Assembly (NCBI RefSeq): GCF_030272615.1
Contig: NC_081406.1
Location: forward strand, 395,150,439 to 395,214,438
Direction of reading: 5' to 3'
From: Cryptomeria japonica
Lineage: Eukaryota; Streptophyta; Pinopsida; Cupressales; Cupressaceae
Length of the DNA stretch: 64,000 bases
Below the pieces are notes generated by a model that was not told the origin of the DNA, did no database searches, and saw nothing but the letters and a program-made list of their open reading frames with translations. A program made the translations under genes and the position numbers. Of the stretch, positions 35,515-47,602 are shown in pieces (the stretch's first letter is position 1; each line of letters starts with the position of its first letter).

Positions 35515-36610
35515 TTACAGATCAATGATAGTTGGCTATGGCACTGGAGGGTGTGTCATATCAATTTTGACAATTTGGTGAAGACTAGTATGACAAAAGT
35601 TGTGGGAGATTTACAAAGACTGACTAAACTGGACAATAGTATTTTCAAAGAGTGTCAAGTGGGAAAGCAGACAAAATGAATATTTATAGGAAAGGAACAA
35701 TATTATACCAAATTGTTGGATCTGATACACATACACCTATGCATTCCAACTAGAACAAGGAGTTTGCAAGGTGATATGTATTTTATTCTCTAAATTGATG
35801 ATTATTCTAGAATGACTTGGGTTGCATTTCTAAGAGAAGTTAGAAGCATTAGAAAAGTTCAATTTATTTAAAGCTAGAGTTGAGAATGAAGTTGATAGAA
35901 GGATTAAGTGTCTAAGATCTAATAGATGAGGAGAATTTATTTTTGATGAATTTGATACTTTCTCTGAGAAATATGGAATAAGAAGACATATATCATCTCC
36001 TAGGACATCTCATTAGAATGACGTAGTTGAAAGGATGAATAGGATTATTCAAGAGGTGGTAAGAACTATGATCAAAGAAGCAAATCTATAGAAAAATTAC
36101 TCGAGAGAAGCTATACACACAATTATGTATACCCTTAATAGATTTCTATTCAAAAATAATTTTGGGAAGACATCATATGAGTTATGGTATGGAACAATCC
36201 CATCTGTGAAGTATTTCAAAGTCTTTGGAAGCACATGCTATATCTGGAGAGATGAAGGAAATCTCTGAAAGTTTGATAGTAGAGAAAATGAAGGTATATT
36301 TCTTGGTGATTATACAAAGAGAAAAGATAATAGATGTTATAACAAGATGTTGAATAAATTCATTGAAAGTGTAAATGTGAAGGTTGATGAGAACATTTCA
36401 AAAGAAATGGGTATTCAAGAAGGTCATGAATTTGATGATGGGAGACAAGAAGAATAGAGATGAAGATAAGCAAAAAGAAACTTAGGTTGCCCTGAAAACT
36501 GTATCAAAAACCTTAAGGTATGTGCAGGGAAAACTATTCTTAGAATCAAATTATAGGAGACAAAAACAAAGGATTCAATAGAAGAAGCAAAGCTGCTGAA
36601 GAACAAGTTC
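35515..36610 (+). pseudogene. Copia-2 integrase
   Basis: NDSWLWHWRVCHINFDNLVK and ECQVGKQTK give the zinc-domain region (one C of the pair is not in place). The core reads IDDYSRMTWVAFLRE. In place of the second catalytic Asp motif stands RSNR followed by a stop (about 35918-35932), and the Glu motif is VVERMNR. GIFLGDYTKRKDNRCYNKML closes the domain. Frame breaks are frequent, and the TGA after RSNR and the TAGs nearby rule out expression. Confidence 0.78.
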
Positions 36611-36619
36611 TTCTATATT

Positions 36620-37045
36620 TACTCTCTGAGTTCAAACCTAAGACAGTTGAAGAAGCCTACAAAGATCAGAATTGGATGAAATAAATAAAGGAAGAGCTAG
36701 ATCAGATTGAGAAAAATCAAACTTGGGAATTAGTACCTAGATCAAAAAATTAAGAATGTTATTGAAACAAAGTGGGAGTTCCAAAATAAGCTAGATGAAG
36801 ATGGTCAAGTTGTAAGAAGCAAAGAAAGATTGGTATGCAAAGGTTACGCACATGTTGAAGGCATTAATTTTGAAGAGACATACGCTCTTGTTGCTATAAT
36901 GGAGGATATTAAGATGTTATTGGCTATTGCAGCATATAAGGATTTCAAAGTCTATCAAATGGATGTGATATCAACATTTCTGAATTGAGAATTGAAAGAA
37001 GTCTACATTAAACAATTAGAAGGTTTCAAGTTATTAGATGATCTA
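36620..37045 (+). pseudogene. Copia-2 reverse transcriptase, 5' part
   Basis: The frame reads EELDQIEKNQTWELVPRSKN, then KARLVCKGY-like sequence and VYQMDVISTFLN, which holds the first catalytic Asp, and ends EGFKLLDDL at the insertion site. The rest of RT starts at 38223. One frameshift lies near 36755. Confidence 0.8.
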
Positions 37046-38222
37046 TGTAAATTGGAAAATTGAACCCTAGTGATTCCCCACCTTGGAGAGAGAAAGGAAA
37101 TCACTAGGATGATTTTCACTTGGGAGAAACTTTACATTCAAAAGAGGGGCTTGAATCCACTAGATCCAAATCTAAAAGAACTGAGGATGTGAATTCCAAG
37201 TGGATTGTAAGAGTTGCAATGTAATTTGCCCTCTTTTGTAAGTAGAAAAGTTGACTTGTTGACTATGTAGAAAAGAGAGATAAAATGGGTGAAATGAGGA
37301 CCTATCAGTTCGGGATCGCTCTATAACTTTGGATCTAAGATATTTAGACTGATATGGTTCGGGATTGCGCTATAATTTGGAGAAAATTTGTCGGGACCAT
37401 GTTGAAAGTGCACACAGTCCTCCAAAAAATCCACGAAATGAAAAGGGTTTTTCGGTCTTTGCAAATGAAGCCCAAAACTACAATTATAATTGCGCACCTA
37501 CAACCCACACACAGAAAGAAGGGAAGAAAAGTTGTGGATAGGGGTTTTCCTCAGTCAAACCCTAGTTGAGGAATCAACCTTGAAAGTGAGTAATTGCAAA
37601 TGCTTAAATGTAAATGATGAAAATGTATACCTTGTAGATTTGCAATTTGTTGATGATGATTGCTTTGCTTCTTTAATGTAATCACAAATGTTGTATGAAA
37701 GGGCATGTAACATGAAAAAACCCTAACACACACACATTATTGCAAATGAATGTTGTAATGTTTCTCCAATGGATGAATGAAGAAGACACATGAAGAAGAA
37801 GACTTGATGGATGCTTGAAGACTTGAATGCTTAATGAAGACCTTTTGCTTGAATTTCACCTACCGTGTATTTCATGTATATTTTCCCCTTCTACAAATGA
37901 GAAGACTAACTCCCTTTTGTACATGCCTCAGAGAATTAATTCATCTCACCAAAGGCCGACACCGAGGAAGTTTGGAATCTCTAAATGCAGATAGGACATG
38001 GGGGACCTATCTTGGGGCCACCCTAAGAGGGGGGGACACGCCCTTGTCCTTCCTGCTCTTGGGGTCTAGACAGGGTCCTGAGGCCATCTCAGAGCTCAAA
38101 TGGGAGAAATTCAAGGGTGAAGGTGCATAAAGGGGTCTCAATTGAGAAATAATATATTGTCACCAAGGCGAGGACCTCAAATGTGGTTAAAATTGCAAGG
38201 CTCACAATTTAATGACACTATA
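37046..38222. mobile_element. 1.18-kb insertion in Copia-2 RT, possible solo LTR
   Basis: The insertion is bounded by identical atcta (37041-37045 and 38223-38227). Skipping the insertion and one duplication continues the RT frame with no lost base (DDL, then DVVCRLKKALYGLKQ), which proves an insertion with a five-base target duplication. It begins TGTAAATTGG and ends CACTATA, so the right end is not the usual CA. No coding region, terminal inverted repeat or internal LTR pair is visible. A solo LTR of an LTR element with an atypical end is the simplest reading; the family is unknown. Confidence 0.7.
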
Positions 38223-38227
38223 ATCTA

Positions 38228-39352
38228 GATGTTGTTTGCAGATTGAAGAAGGCATTGTATGGATTGAAGCAAGCTCCTAGAGCTTGGAATGGAAGGCTCT
38301 ATGAGCATATTTTGAATCAAGGTTTTCAAAATGGTTCTTTTGACAATAATCTTTACTTCAAAGTTGAATGAAGTAAGATCTTAATTGTTATTGTATATGT
38401 GGACATATAATTTTTGGAGGCAATGATGACATGTGCAAGATGTTTAGGAGTGAACTACAAAAGAAATTTAAAATATCTATGTTTAGTGAGTTAAATTTAT
38501 TTCTTGGATTGCAAGTGAATCAAAATGGTAAAGGAATTTTCATTTCTCAGTCAAAGTATGCTAGAGAGTTGTTAAAGAAGTTTGAATTGGAGAATTCCAA
38601 ACTGATATATACTCCTATGACTACAAGATGCAAGTTGACTAATGATGATAAATCTTCTAAGACTGACGTAAGAAACTACAGATCAATGATTGGAGGATGT
38701 TATATATGACTTCTACAAGACTAGATATCATGTATGATGTCTATCTTGTAGCTATATTTCAGCAAGAACCGAAAGATTCACATGTTGCAGTGAAGAGGAT
38801 ATTTGGATACTTGAAAGGAACATAAGATGTTGGACTGTGGTATCTCAAAGGATCAGAATTTATTATTAAAGCTTATACTAATGCAAATTGGGTTGGAAGT
38901 TTTTGATGATAGGAAAAGTACAAGTAGTGGGGCATTTTTCCATGGCTCTTGGTTAGTTGCATGGTTAAGAAAGAAGTAATATTTTGTATGTTTATCAACT
39001 ATAAAATTTGAGTACATTACAACTGCTTCATGTTGCACTCAAGTAATTTGGATGAAATAGATATTGAAGGATATTGGCGTATTGTTTGATGATCCTATCT
39101 CAATAATGTGTGATAATACAAGTATAATCAATATCTCTAAGAACCCATTTTTGCACTCTAAAACAAAGCATATTTCTATTTGATATCATTTCCTGAGAGA
39201 AAAAGTTATGGACAGTGAAGTAAAATTTGAACCTACCAAAGAGAAAGTTGCAAATATGTTTATGAAGGCATTGGGTAAAGCTATTGTTGGTACCCTTGAA
39301 AGTATCAGGAAAATTTTGAGGGCTAAATGTAGGAATCATGATCATGTACACT
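38228..39352 (+). pseudogene. Copia-2 reverse transcriptase (3' part) and RNase H
   Basis: RT resumes with CRLKKALYGLKQAPRAW; the active-site region near 38390 (IVIVYVD, then a frame break and IFGGNDD) is damaged. LFLGLQVNQNGKGIFISQSKY and NYRSMIGG follow. RNase H shows ANWVG, DRKSTSSGAFFHG, FEYITTASCCTQVIWMK and SKTKHISI, ending near LESIRKILRAKCRNHDHVH at 39352. Multiple stops and shifts are present. No polypurine tract or LTR is seen after it. Confidence 0.82.
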
Positions 39353-41043
39353 AATATATCCTTGAAAGAGCTTCTTTATCATGCTTTGGGGTTTATTACT
39401 AATTTTTGTCATGGTTATGAAGTGTATTAAAGTGTCATTTTGGTGGGAATTTTATTTTTTATCAGTCACTTTCTACTCTGATTTCCCATGGCTTAAGTTC
39501 TAACCTTCTGGGTTCTTTATTGTATAAAAAATAGCCCTAGATCTCTAGTGCTTCTTTTCAGTTGGTAACCTCAAAATTTAATTCGCCCTAAGTATCTAAC
39601 TCTATCTTTTTAGGCATTAAAAAGACATAAGTTATGTAGGCTATGAATTCAAAAGGTTCTTGACATGCACTGAAGTGATTTGAGCATTTTACTGAGACTC
39701 CTAGTTTTATTTGATGTGGTAGAGTGAATGTGTCATATAAAGAAACTTGAGACTCAATGAAATGAGAAAAGGTATCTTGTTGAGCCTCAAGTAGTGTTTA
39801 TTCAGATACTTGGTGGAGTGTTCCAAGGATTTGTCCAACTAATGAGTTAATATTGTGGGACACAAGGATTAACACTCGGGAGCTTGATGAAGTCACGTTT
39901 TCATCTGAGTGAGTCACGAGTTATTCCTGGCATGGTACATATGTGGTGGTCAAAGTGGTAACTCAGGGCTCAATGAGGAGTTCCTTGGCACCCTATTGAG
40001 GTCTCCGGTTTTACTATGCCTTATCAAGTGTTTAAAATATTGTGGTTAGGTGATGATGTGATAGGTAGCTTGGAACTCGTTGAAGAGGTTTCCTTCTGTT
40101 GAGCGAGTTTTTGAGTAAACAATGGGTGAGAAGGCGTGCCTACAGATGAATAGAAAATAACATGCCAAATTGGAACTTATGGATATTATTAATTCAATAG
40201 GAAGTGAACATGACTATATAGCTAGGAATTAAATAAAAAGCTACCATCCTATGGAGGATCCTAACAGTCTATGCAAGGCCAAATCATTAGCCATGCCATC
40301 AAAATTGTTAGAATACCCTAGTGAATTTCTAAGAATCCAAAATTTTTGGTGCAAGGGATATTATAGCTATTGAGTCATGTATAGATGTTAGAAAATCAAG
40401 GTCATCATGAGTCTCTCTCACAATTTCCTAATACAGAAATAGTCGGAAAGACCGACTTGCACATATCAATGCAATTTATGGATGAGATCAAGTGCATGAG
40501 ACTAACAACTAGTTGTAACCACTTTATTTTTCAAAGAGTATGGATGATCAAAACAAAGTGGTGATATTATATATGAGCTACATTACAGAGTTTTGAGAGA
40601 TAGACATATCCACAACTATAATTAATAGATTATTCTTAGTGGTTGTGAAATGAAGAACATAAAGAGTAAATCAAAGTTTTGGAATTTGGAAGGATGGCTA
40701 AAAGGTATTATATTGTGGAAGGTTGTAGAAGTCTTGGACAAAACTAGACTGATATCGTACCTTGCAGCCAAAGGGGTATTGAAAACACTAGTAGTTGTCA
40801 GAGAGATGTTAAAAATCTCGAGTGCAACTATAAGCTTTGCTTGTGGTTTTAAAATATTCTAACCTCTCTGCCAACTATATTTTCCCCTTCAATTGGGTGA
40901 GCTATGGAGACAATGAAGGGAGAGAATGCTAAAGATGTGGGTGTGGAGCCATACAATCTTACTTGTTAGAAACTCTCAAAGTTCTCCCCTACCAGGAAAA
41001 ACACTAAGAATATTGCATCCTAGTGTTATCTGCATCAATAACC
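39353..41043. other. No gene recognised
   Basis: No domain is readable. The Copia-2 3' LTR would be expected here but no similarity to 26251-27376 could be seen by eye. The 40650-40862 plus frame is short and has no recognisable motif. Confidence 0.4.
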
Positions 41044-42278
41044 TGTTGAATTCGTTGAATAGACCATAATACTAAGAGAGGGGTGAATTAGTATTCCCAC
41101 ATATTCTAAAACCTTCCACAACTTCTTAACCTTTTGTTGAAATAGAAATTTCATTAATTAGGCTTATCAACATGACATAGTAAATACTGAATAAGAAAGA
41201 AACACGACCACAAATGGAACATCAAATTTTATACATGGAAAACCAAAATGGAAAAAACCACAGAGAGTGTTAGCTCTCAAGATAATATAACTAGTTATAT
41301 GGTGTTTACAAAATGGGGTGGCTTACTTTTGGATGGCTGACTGCCAAATTATAAAAGTGTCTCACTATCAAAATACTCACTACAATGGATACAAATTAAC
41401 TAAGGAAAGTTGCATCTCCAAATGTATGAGATCAGTTCTAGATTAAGCTCAAATCACAACTCACAAAACTTACAGTAGATCCGGTAAAATTTTATTGTAC
41501 CACTATCCACAAATACCTGTAGGAGATCCAGTAAAGGATTACTACAACACTGACTACAACTTTGCACACTCCTTACTTTGCCACACAAAGCATGCTCCAC
41601 TCATTTACACTTTTCTCTTCTTCTATCTTGCTTCCACACACTTCACTTGTTTCTTCTGCTAAATGAATGCACATATATATACCAAAAATCTTATACACCA
41701 AGATATGTCGGCCAAGTACAAATAATATGTTGCTTGGATCAACACGTTACCCAATAAAGCCTTAACAAAAAACATGATAAAAAATTCAGCCTCCACAAGA
41801 TCTTCTACATGCTTCCTTCATAAATTTCATTTCTTGATGCATATACCTTAATTATCAAAACATAACAAGGGTCTACCGAACCCATAGATATGAACCCATA
41901 AGAACAAAAATCCAACTATGACAACTTTGAACTTCAAAATATAGATACTACATAGACCACAGATGCAAGAACATAAAACTTGATGGATACAATCAGATAC
42001 AACTGATATGTCTTATGTTGGAATACATAATTGATACTAGGATAAAATGTAAACCAAGATAAGCATAACTCAAGATTCTAGAGATCAGGATCGTTTGGAC
42101 GTAACTCTAGTAGATCACTTATTCCTTGCATCATATCTCATACCTTTCTTCTGACAATACCAAACTACAATACCAAAACTACAACTGTAATACCAAAACT
42201 ACTTCCACAAGCATACAACATCTGGTCCTAACTGGATAACTAGATTTGACATCAATAACAACAATGACAAGTCTAACA
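41044..42278 (-). repeat. 3' LTR of a minus-strand ORF2-bearing element
   Basis: On the minus strand it starts TGTTAGACTTG directly after a polypurine tract (gacaaaagggaagat, plus 42279-42292) and ends GAATTCAACA. Before that end the minus strand reads attcacccctctcttag and has wording like tggttttttcc and ccatgtata, the block shared by copia LTRs here (plus 41225-41260). Internal sequence (ORF2) lies to the right, so this is the 3' LTR. The 5' LTR is not found. Confidence 0.7.
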
Positions 42279-42510
42279 ATCTTCCCTTTTGTCATTGATG
42301 ACAACACATCTTAAAAGGAATAATGCATGGAACTCAAAACTCTCCCTTACTCATACGACTGATATCTCTGATACTCTACCTATCTCTATGTCTTCATTTC
42401 TTTCCATTCCTATTTATCTCTCCCTTTGACAACAATGAAAAAGGGTGCCTTCAATTCAAGACAATCAAAAAATAAAATGACAAAAATGTATACCAACCCA
42501 AAAGAAATTC

Positions 42511-44272
42511 TCAACTGCTCTTCTTTTGAAATATTTGCTTGTATTTTTCCTTCAATTTCGGATGAAGAACCTCCCAAGAATGAACATCTAGTTTGATGCT
42601 AAGTGATAAAATTCTAGGTTCCACCAAAAAGTCATTAGCATGAGAAAAGTTATTCAGAATGGATGGATTATGCTCATACTCAACTACACTATCAAGCAAT
42701 GCCGAGAAATGTTCCAACTTTGCTTCAACAATCTCCTTCACTTTCCAAAAAACACTCACAAAATCTTCTCTTTGCCTTTGCAAAAACAATAATTCAGCTT
42801 GAAGAGAATTTACCTTTTTCCTCTACTCTCCATCCTTGTCACTTAGAAAGTCAAATGATTTTCTCAAGGAAAACAATTCATCTTTAAATTTTAGCTTTAT
42901 GCTTCACTACAACAGCTGGGCATGAAAGATAGTATCTTGCTCACATTGTCGATACAAACTCTCATTTCTTCTATGCATTTAGATAAGGCCCTTCATGCAT
43001 CATTGCACTTCTCCAACATACTATGAATATCATTACCTTCTTTTTCTAAATATTCAACATTAATAGGTTGCTCAATCTATTTTTCCTTTACAATCTCAAA
43101 TAGAAATTTTGAAAGAACGTCACTAACATCTTCAACCTTGATATTGTTCTAGACCAAATGATATATCAAAAAATCCTCAATCTTATCTACATCTATAGAA
43201 GTTAGCCACATCTTTATGATCTTTCTTATTCCATATGCACTGTCGATGATCTCCAACAAGTTAGACTCATCATCAAATTCTTTTAGTTCCTGCTCTGCAA
43301 CAACCAACTATCCCTTAACCACAAGAGATTTCAGATCTTTAATTACAACAAAGTCTTTCTCCTTTTGATATTCCTTTTGCTTCTTATATTTTGGGGCATT
43401 GGGAGGCACATACTCTCTCCTTTTCCTCTTTCCAGAGGAAGAACATTCTCTAGTAGAATCGATAGCATGGGATACCAAATCAAAACTCCACATAACAAGA
43501 AAAGATCTGAAATAAACGTTGCATGCATCCTCTCTCTTATCCAATATATTCAAATATCTAAATATTTTCCTTGCAACCAGGACTCTAGATTCTCATATCT
43601 CACATTCTCCTTGGTCGAAAGGGATCCCAAACAATACATAGCTAAGCATACAAGCAATTATCCAAACTGAAAGGGATAACCTTTCTCTTTTGGCATCTTG
43701 ATATTCTCTAACAGTAAATCCCTTAGTAATTCACATAAATCAAATACTCTCTTCCATTAAAGCATATGTGTCATGTATACAGCAATATCCAAAGTGGAAC
43801 CTTCCCTATTTCTGAAATAGATCTTATAAGAAGTGCCATATGCAACATACCTCACAACAGGATTGATTATTTTGTCAATAACCAATGCTCTATAATCACT
43901 CGTTACACCATTTAGGGTTTCAACTTCTTTATTCTTTATAGATTTATTAGCCAATATAGATCCATTGTCGCACAAACTAGTAATAATTGAAATAACCTCC
44001 TTTGTGATTGGATAGGTTTTATCCAACACGATGCATTTATTTTGTACATGACTGAGAAATCCTCTAATTACTTCCTCATCATAAAACCAAGGAAACTCAG
44101 TCCGCAAATTCAATCCTTTATGCTTGAATTCCTTGGTCTTCTGCAAGTCTGTGTCACTCAAGCTCTTGTCAACCTTTATGATCTTTCCAAGGTTAAATTC
44201 ATCTAGAAATACCTTCTCCACAATCTGAAAGTCTCTGCTACTTGATTCTTTGACGATCATATTGTCTTCCAT
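42511..44272 (-). pseudogene. Retrotransposon ORF2, nearly whole but broken copy
   Basis: Minus-strand frames give three parts in order. The N-terminal domain (44272-43757) includes FPWFYDEEVIRGFLSHVQN, TYPITKEVISIITSLCDNG and VTSDYRALVIDKIINPVV. A basic linker follows (43308-43553) with GKRKRREYVPPNAPKYKKQK, a likely nuclear signal. A coiled-coil-rich tail (to 42511) has LQAELLFLQRQREDFVSVFW and ends KYKQIFQKKSS. The N-terminal domain aligns with ORF2 at 54027-55196 (ATSDNRSMRISTIRDKVV there). No Gag, protease or polymerase motif is present. The function is unknown. Frame breaks lie near 43740, 43150 and 42830. Confidence 0.6.
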
Positions 44273-44818
44273 GATTATTTTCTCTACTCTTCTGCTCTAC
44301 TACTCACAATCTCTTCAAGCACTATTAAAAAAAATGATCTCAAACTTTGATACTTATCTTGCCAAAATTCTCCTTTAGGGTTTTATAGGCCTTACACATT
44401 GCATTTGAAGAAAGGTACACAAAAAAATTTCAAAAATGTTTCTTCATTGTGCACATCATGTTTTAAAAGTTGAAGTTCATTTCATATATGTAAGTATTTC
44501 AAAGAAATAACACCAGAAGATTGCATAGAAATAGCTTTTTATTTATAAAATGTGTAAGGTGTCCCACACAAGCCATGGGAATAGTTGACTAGATACAAAC
44601 ATACACTCTCATACAGTTATACAACTAAACTATACAAAAAAATGAAAGCATGAATGTAATAGTAGGGTGACACGTCAATTCCTGGAATGATGAGCTTGAG
44701 CTTGAAAGAGTGGTTGAGTCTTCATCTGCTCGTCCATCTCTAGCTACTCCTACTCCCTTTCCATCAAAGCCTGCAAGAAAATTGAAAATTATGTTAGAGA
44801 TGAGGATAACCATACTTT
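44273..44818. other. No gene recognised
   Basis: This AT-rich stretch should hold the 5' leader of the ORF2 element at 41044-44272, but no LTR or primer-binding site can be seen. Confidence 0.4.
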
Positions 44819-45024
44819 TATTACAAGCTAGGGTTTTTGTTGCACCAAAAGATTGACCTATCAATGCTCGATACAACCATTAGACTTATAGAATCCACAA
44901 GAGGCTGTTAAACCATGTCATGAATCCCCACGAGGGACGCTGGCCCACTGCCAACAATCCCCCTCCCAATGTCACTCATTGCGGCCTGTGTGATTTGAAC
45001 CTGTGACCAAGCATTGATACCACT
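44819..45024 (-). mobile_element. TRIM-type 3' half: internal segment, polypurine tract and LTR
   Basis: On the minus strand, agtggtatcaatgc (primer-binding-site-like, 45011-45024) is followed by a short internal segment with acaggttcaaatc, a polypurine tract (gggagggggat, ending at 44957), and a 138-bp LTR (44819-44956) starting TGTTGGCAGTGG. The LTR matches 56708-56844 (minus) and, more loosely, the TRIM LTRs at 20377-20751. The 5' LTR expected at the right is absent: the edge of another LTR (45025) lies there instead. Confidence 0.65.
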
Positions 45025-45686
45025 TGTTATGAATAAATATTACAAGAGGGGCCTACACATGCTACACATGCAGGAAGGCACACTGCCTAGAGTGCACTGC
45101 TCATCGCAAAAGGAGCCTCACTAACTATAGATCCAAATACTGGATTACAAACAAAAATTAAACTCAAAATGTGCATCTGCTATGCTAGATGAATTCTGGT
45201 TAAAGCACTGTCTATACTGGTTATACTGTAACCTCCCTTATCAGTATCTTAGATTGCTTCCCAATCCTCTAGACCAATAACCAAGACCGACTGTAGATCT
45301 TTACATTTGCATTCTATCAATCAAGATAACATCACAAAACCTTTAGCATCACTTATCTATCGTATCTCCCATATCTATCCAAAATGACCTAACCTGGACT
45401 GACTTATATACCCATTTACATGAATAAACACAAATACCTTATGTCAACTTACAGACATATTACCAAAGATAAGACACATGTAGGCCCAGACAAAATATAA
45501 ACATAAAACAATATGACCGTTGTTGCTTCCATGCTTGTTGGATCAATCTCCTATGTCAGCCTTAGAATACCGGTTCCCTAAATGTCAATGTAGTGAATGT
45601 TGGTTACCTTGATTGCCAGATCTCCCATGAAGTGTGTTGCCATCAATGACAACACCTATAACCTGGATGAGTGTCAATTTCCAACA
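45025..45686 (-). repeat. LTR (3'), apparently truncated at its U5 end
   Basis: The minus strand starts TGTTGGAAATTGACAC after the polypurine tract aaagggggagat (plus 45687-45699), and runs through gcctacatgtgtc, gtaagttgacataagg and gatgagcagtgcactctagg to ATTCATAACA. Other LTRs of this kind continue with the tggtttttccc block before ending, which is missing here, so the end is truncated and fused to TRIM internal sequence at 45024. Confidence 0.65.
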
Positions 45687-45923
45687 ATCTCCCCCTTTGG
45701 CATTGATGGCAACACTCATGTGCAAAATGAATTGATGAAGTGTTGTATCAGTTCTCATCCCAAAATTGATCTCGAAAGACTACTCCCCCTAACATATACA
45801 TTACTTCTTATGTCCCTAGATGTTTTTCACATCCACCTCTCCCCCTTTGACAACAATGCCAAAGACCAGGGAAAAGGAATAAGAAATGAAATTCTGTACA
45901 AACCAAAATTGTGATTATTGAAA
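45687..45923 (-). promoter_or_regulatory. Polypurine tracts and hairpin upstream of the LTR
   Basis: On the minus strand three G-tracts occur between ORF2 and the LTR: tagggggagtag (45781-45792), one preceded by an 8-bp hairpin (plus 45845-45864, one G-T pair), and the terminal tract next to the LTR (45687-45699). The arm at 45701-45715 is perfectly complementary to 45634-45648 inside the LTR. Confidence 0.7.
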
Positions 45924-47602
45924 CTAAATGTACTTAAAAATATCCAAATAAGCACCCTTCAAAAATGCTAAATAAGTATCCCAGCCGGATTTTGGAGTTC
46001 CCAAAATAGATACAAACCCATTCAGAATGTAAGCGTGCAGTTCTTCTTCTGTTAGGACTGTTGGTGTGGGAAAACTCATATGTTCCATACATTCCCGCTT
46101 ATGAAGTAATAAAGTATTAAGTCAAGGACTTACCAAACCTCTCAACTCTCTGGCCCGCCAGATTAACTTATCTTTTTCTTTCTCCAGTATTGAAATTTTA
46201 GACTCCAAAAGAAAAATTTGACCATCAACCATGCTGGTCAATGATTCAGTACCATCAAAATTGACTACAAGCAGTTCCAACTTGTCTTTATCCTCCTTAA
46301 CTTTATTATCCAGGTCTGTTGTTAGTTTTGTTTTGTTAGTGCAAGACTAGTATATTTGACTACATTGATGAAGAGCCTCATCAATCCTTTTCATCTCATC
46401 TGTCAGTTTAGCCTTGTCAGATGTAATCATGTTATCATAGGTGACCTTTCTAGTTGCATTATAACTTTCTACCAACTATCAGTTTGACACTTGTTGAAGA
46501 GTCTTATACTCTTTTGCAATATGCTCAGTCAAACCTTTCAACTTACCAAATGGACTAGCTACCTAATCAATCTTGCATTCTGGTACAAGCTTCTGCAAAA
46601 TAGGAATAGCTTGCTCAATAACTTGCTTATCTTGAGAACCTTCTTTCCTTAATTTCTGAGCTACAACAAACATCAATTCAAGACTACTCAGTTGCTCAAT
46701 GTTCTTATTTCCAAGATGAACAAAATCTTCTTGACTGGATGAGTCAAGTGCCAACAATGAGGGACCAACAACTGGTGAAGGTGTCGATACCGTAACCTCA
46801 ATCTGATCTTTCTCCTCTACCTTCTAATATATTTTATCCTTTATCTCCTTAGCACTGGTGGCTTTTCCACTTGGTGCAATTATTCCTGCTGCCACAACCT
46901 CATGAACTTCAACTGTATCAACATCAATTACCAGAGGATTATCTACCAGTTCATTGATCTCAACATCCTGTACAAGTCTTACTGCCGAAGGAATGTCCTC
47001 AGTTGTTTTATGTTCCAAAACCGGTGGATGTTCTGATTTGCATAGGAACCTAGTATACCTTTACCTTTATCATCAACTAGGATGTCTGGAATGTCAGACT
47101 TAGGTGGAATATCCGGTGATGTAATAAAATTGGTTTATCCACAAAGAATTTAACCCAAGCCTCATGAGTTTCCTTCACAATTTCATTTACTCTTCCTACC
47201 ATAAGACTTACATGTCAGTGTCTACTCCGAAAAATTATTTTATTAGCAAACTCTAGACATTGTTGCATCTCTTCATCAGTTATAGCACCACAAATAGTTA
47301 GAAATTCACGAACCTTAATATGCTTATCCTTCTTAATAGCCGGTAACCTCCTAGCATCTAACTTATTATACAAATCTGTCAGTATTTGAGTCTCAATTTC
47401 AATAACAAAATTGATTCCTCAATCTCCTTTTGTTCCTTATCATCCATATCACCATAATAGTTATGTATGTTACTCAAAATGCAATATTTTGTGATTTGAT
47501 CAATTAGTTCAGCAATAGAAAAAGGAGCAATAACCTTAACACTTTTACTAGATTCAAGAGAAATATTTAAATTTGATTTCTTCTTCTTATGGGGGGCGAG
47601 AG
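45924..47602 (-). pseudogene. ORF2, C-terminal part (split by Copia-B)
   Basis: The frame continues the N-terminal part at 54027-55196 across the Copia-B insertion: LAPHKKKKSNLN extends the lysine-rich linker. Then come SIAELIDQITKYCIL, an acidic segment, VAQKLRKEGSQDKQVIEQAI, the coiled-coil piece TSDKAKLTDEMKRIDEAL, then LLESKISILEKEKDKL, RGLVSP, LNTLLLHKREC and HAYILNGFVSILG, ending at the TAG at 45924-45926. The end of this protein is also seen at 16812-17110 and its middle at 2226-2425. Stops and shifts near 46810, 46560 and 46350 break it. Confidence 0.6.

Larger units (their letters stand above)
26251..39352 (+). mobile_element. Copia-2: Ty1/copia element interrupted twice
   Basis: A 5' LTR candidate, an initiator-Met-type primer-binding site and gag-pol sequence run in one direction. 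The gag is split at 27741/34493 by Copia-1, and the RT is split at 37045/38223 by a 1.18-kb insertion. Removing both insertions and one copy of each target duplication leaves an ordered copia Gag, protease, integrase, RT and RNase H. No 3' LTR could be found after 39352, so the 3' end is deleted or too diverged. Many stops and frameshifts show this is the oldest copia copy here. Confidence 0.8.

Noticed and set aside
37834-38130. Plus-strand 98-residue frame in the 1.18-kb insertion
   Set aside because: No recognisable domain; the stretch is better explained as LTR-like non-coding sequence.
44819-44956. SINE
   Set aside because: A second copy next to a primer-binding site (56708-56844), TGTTG/CAACA ends and an adjoining polypurine tract favour a short LTR.
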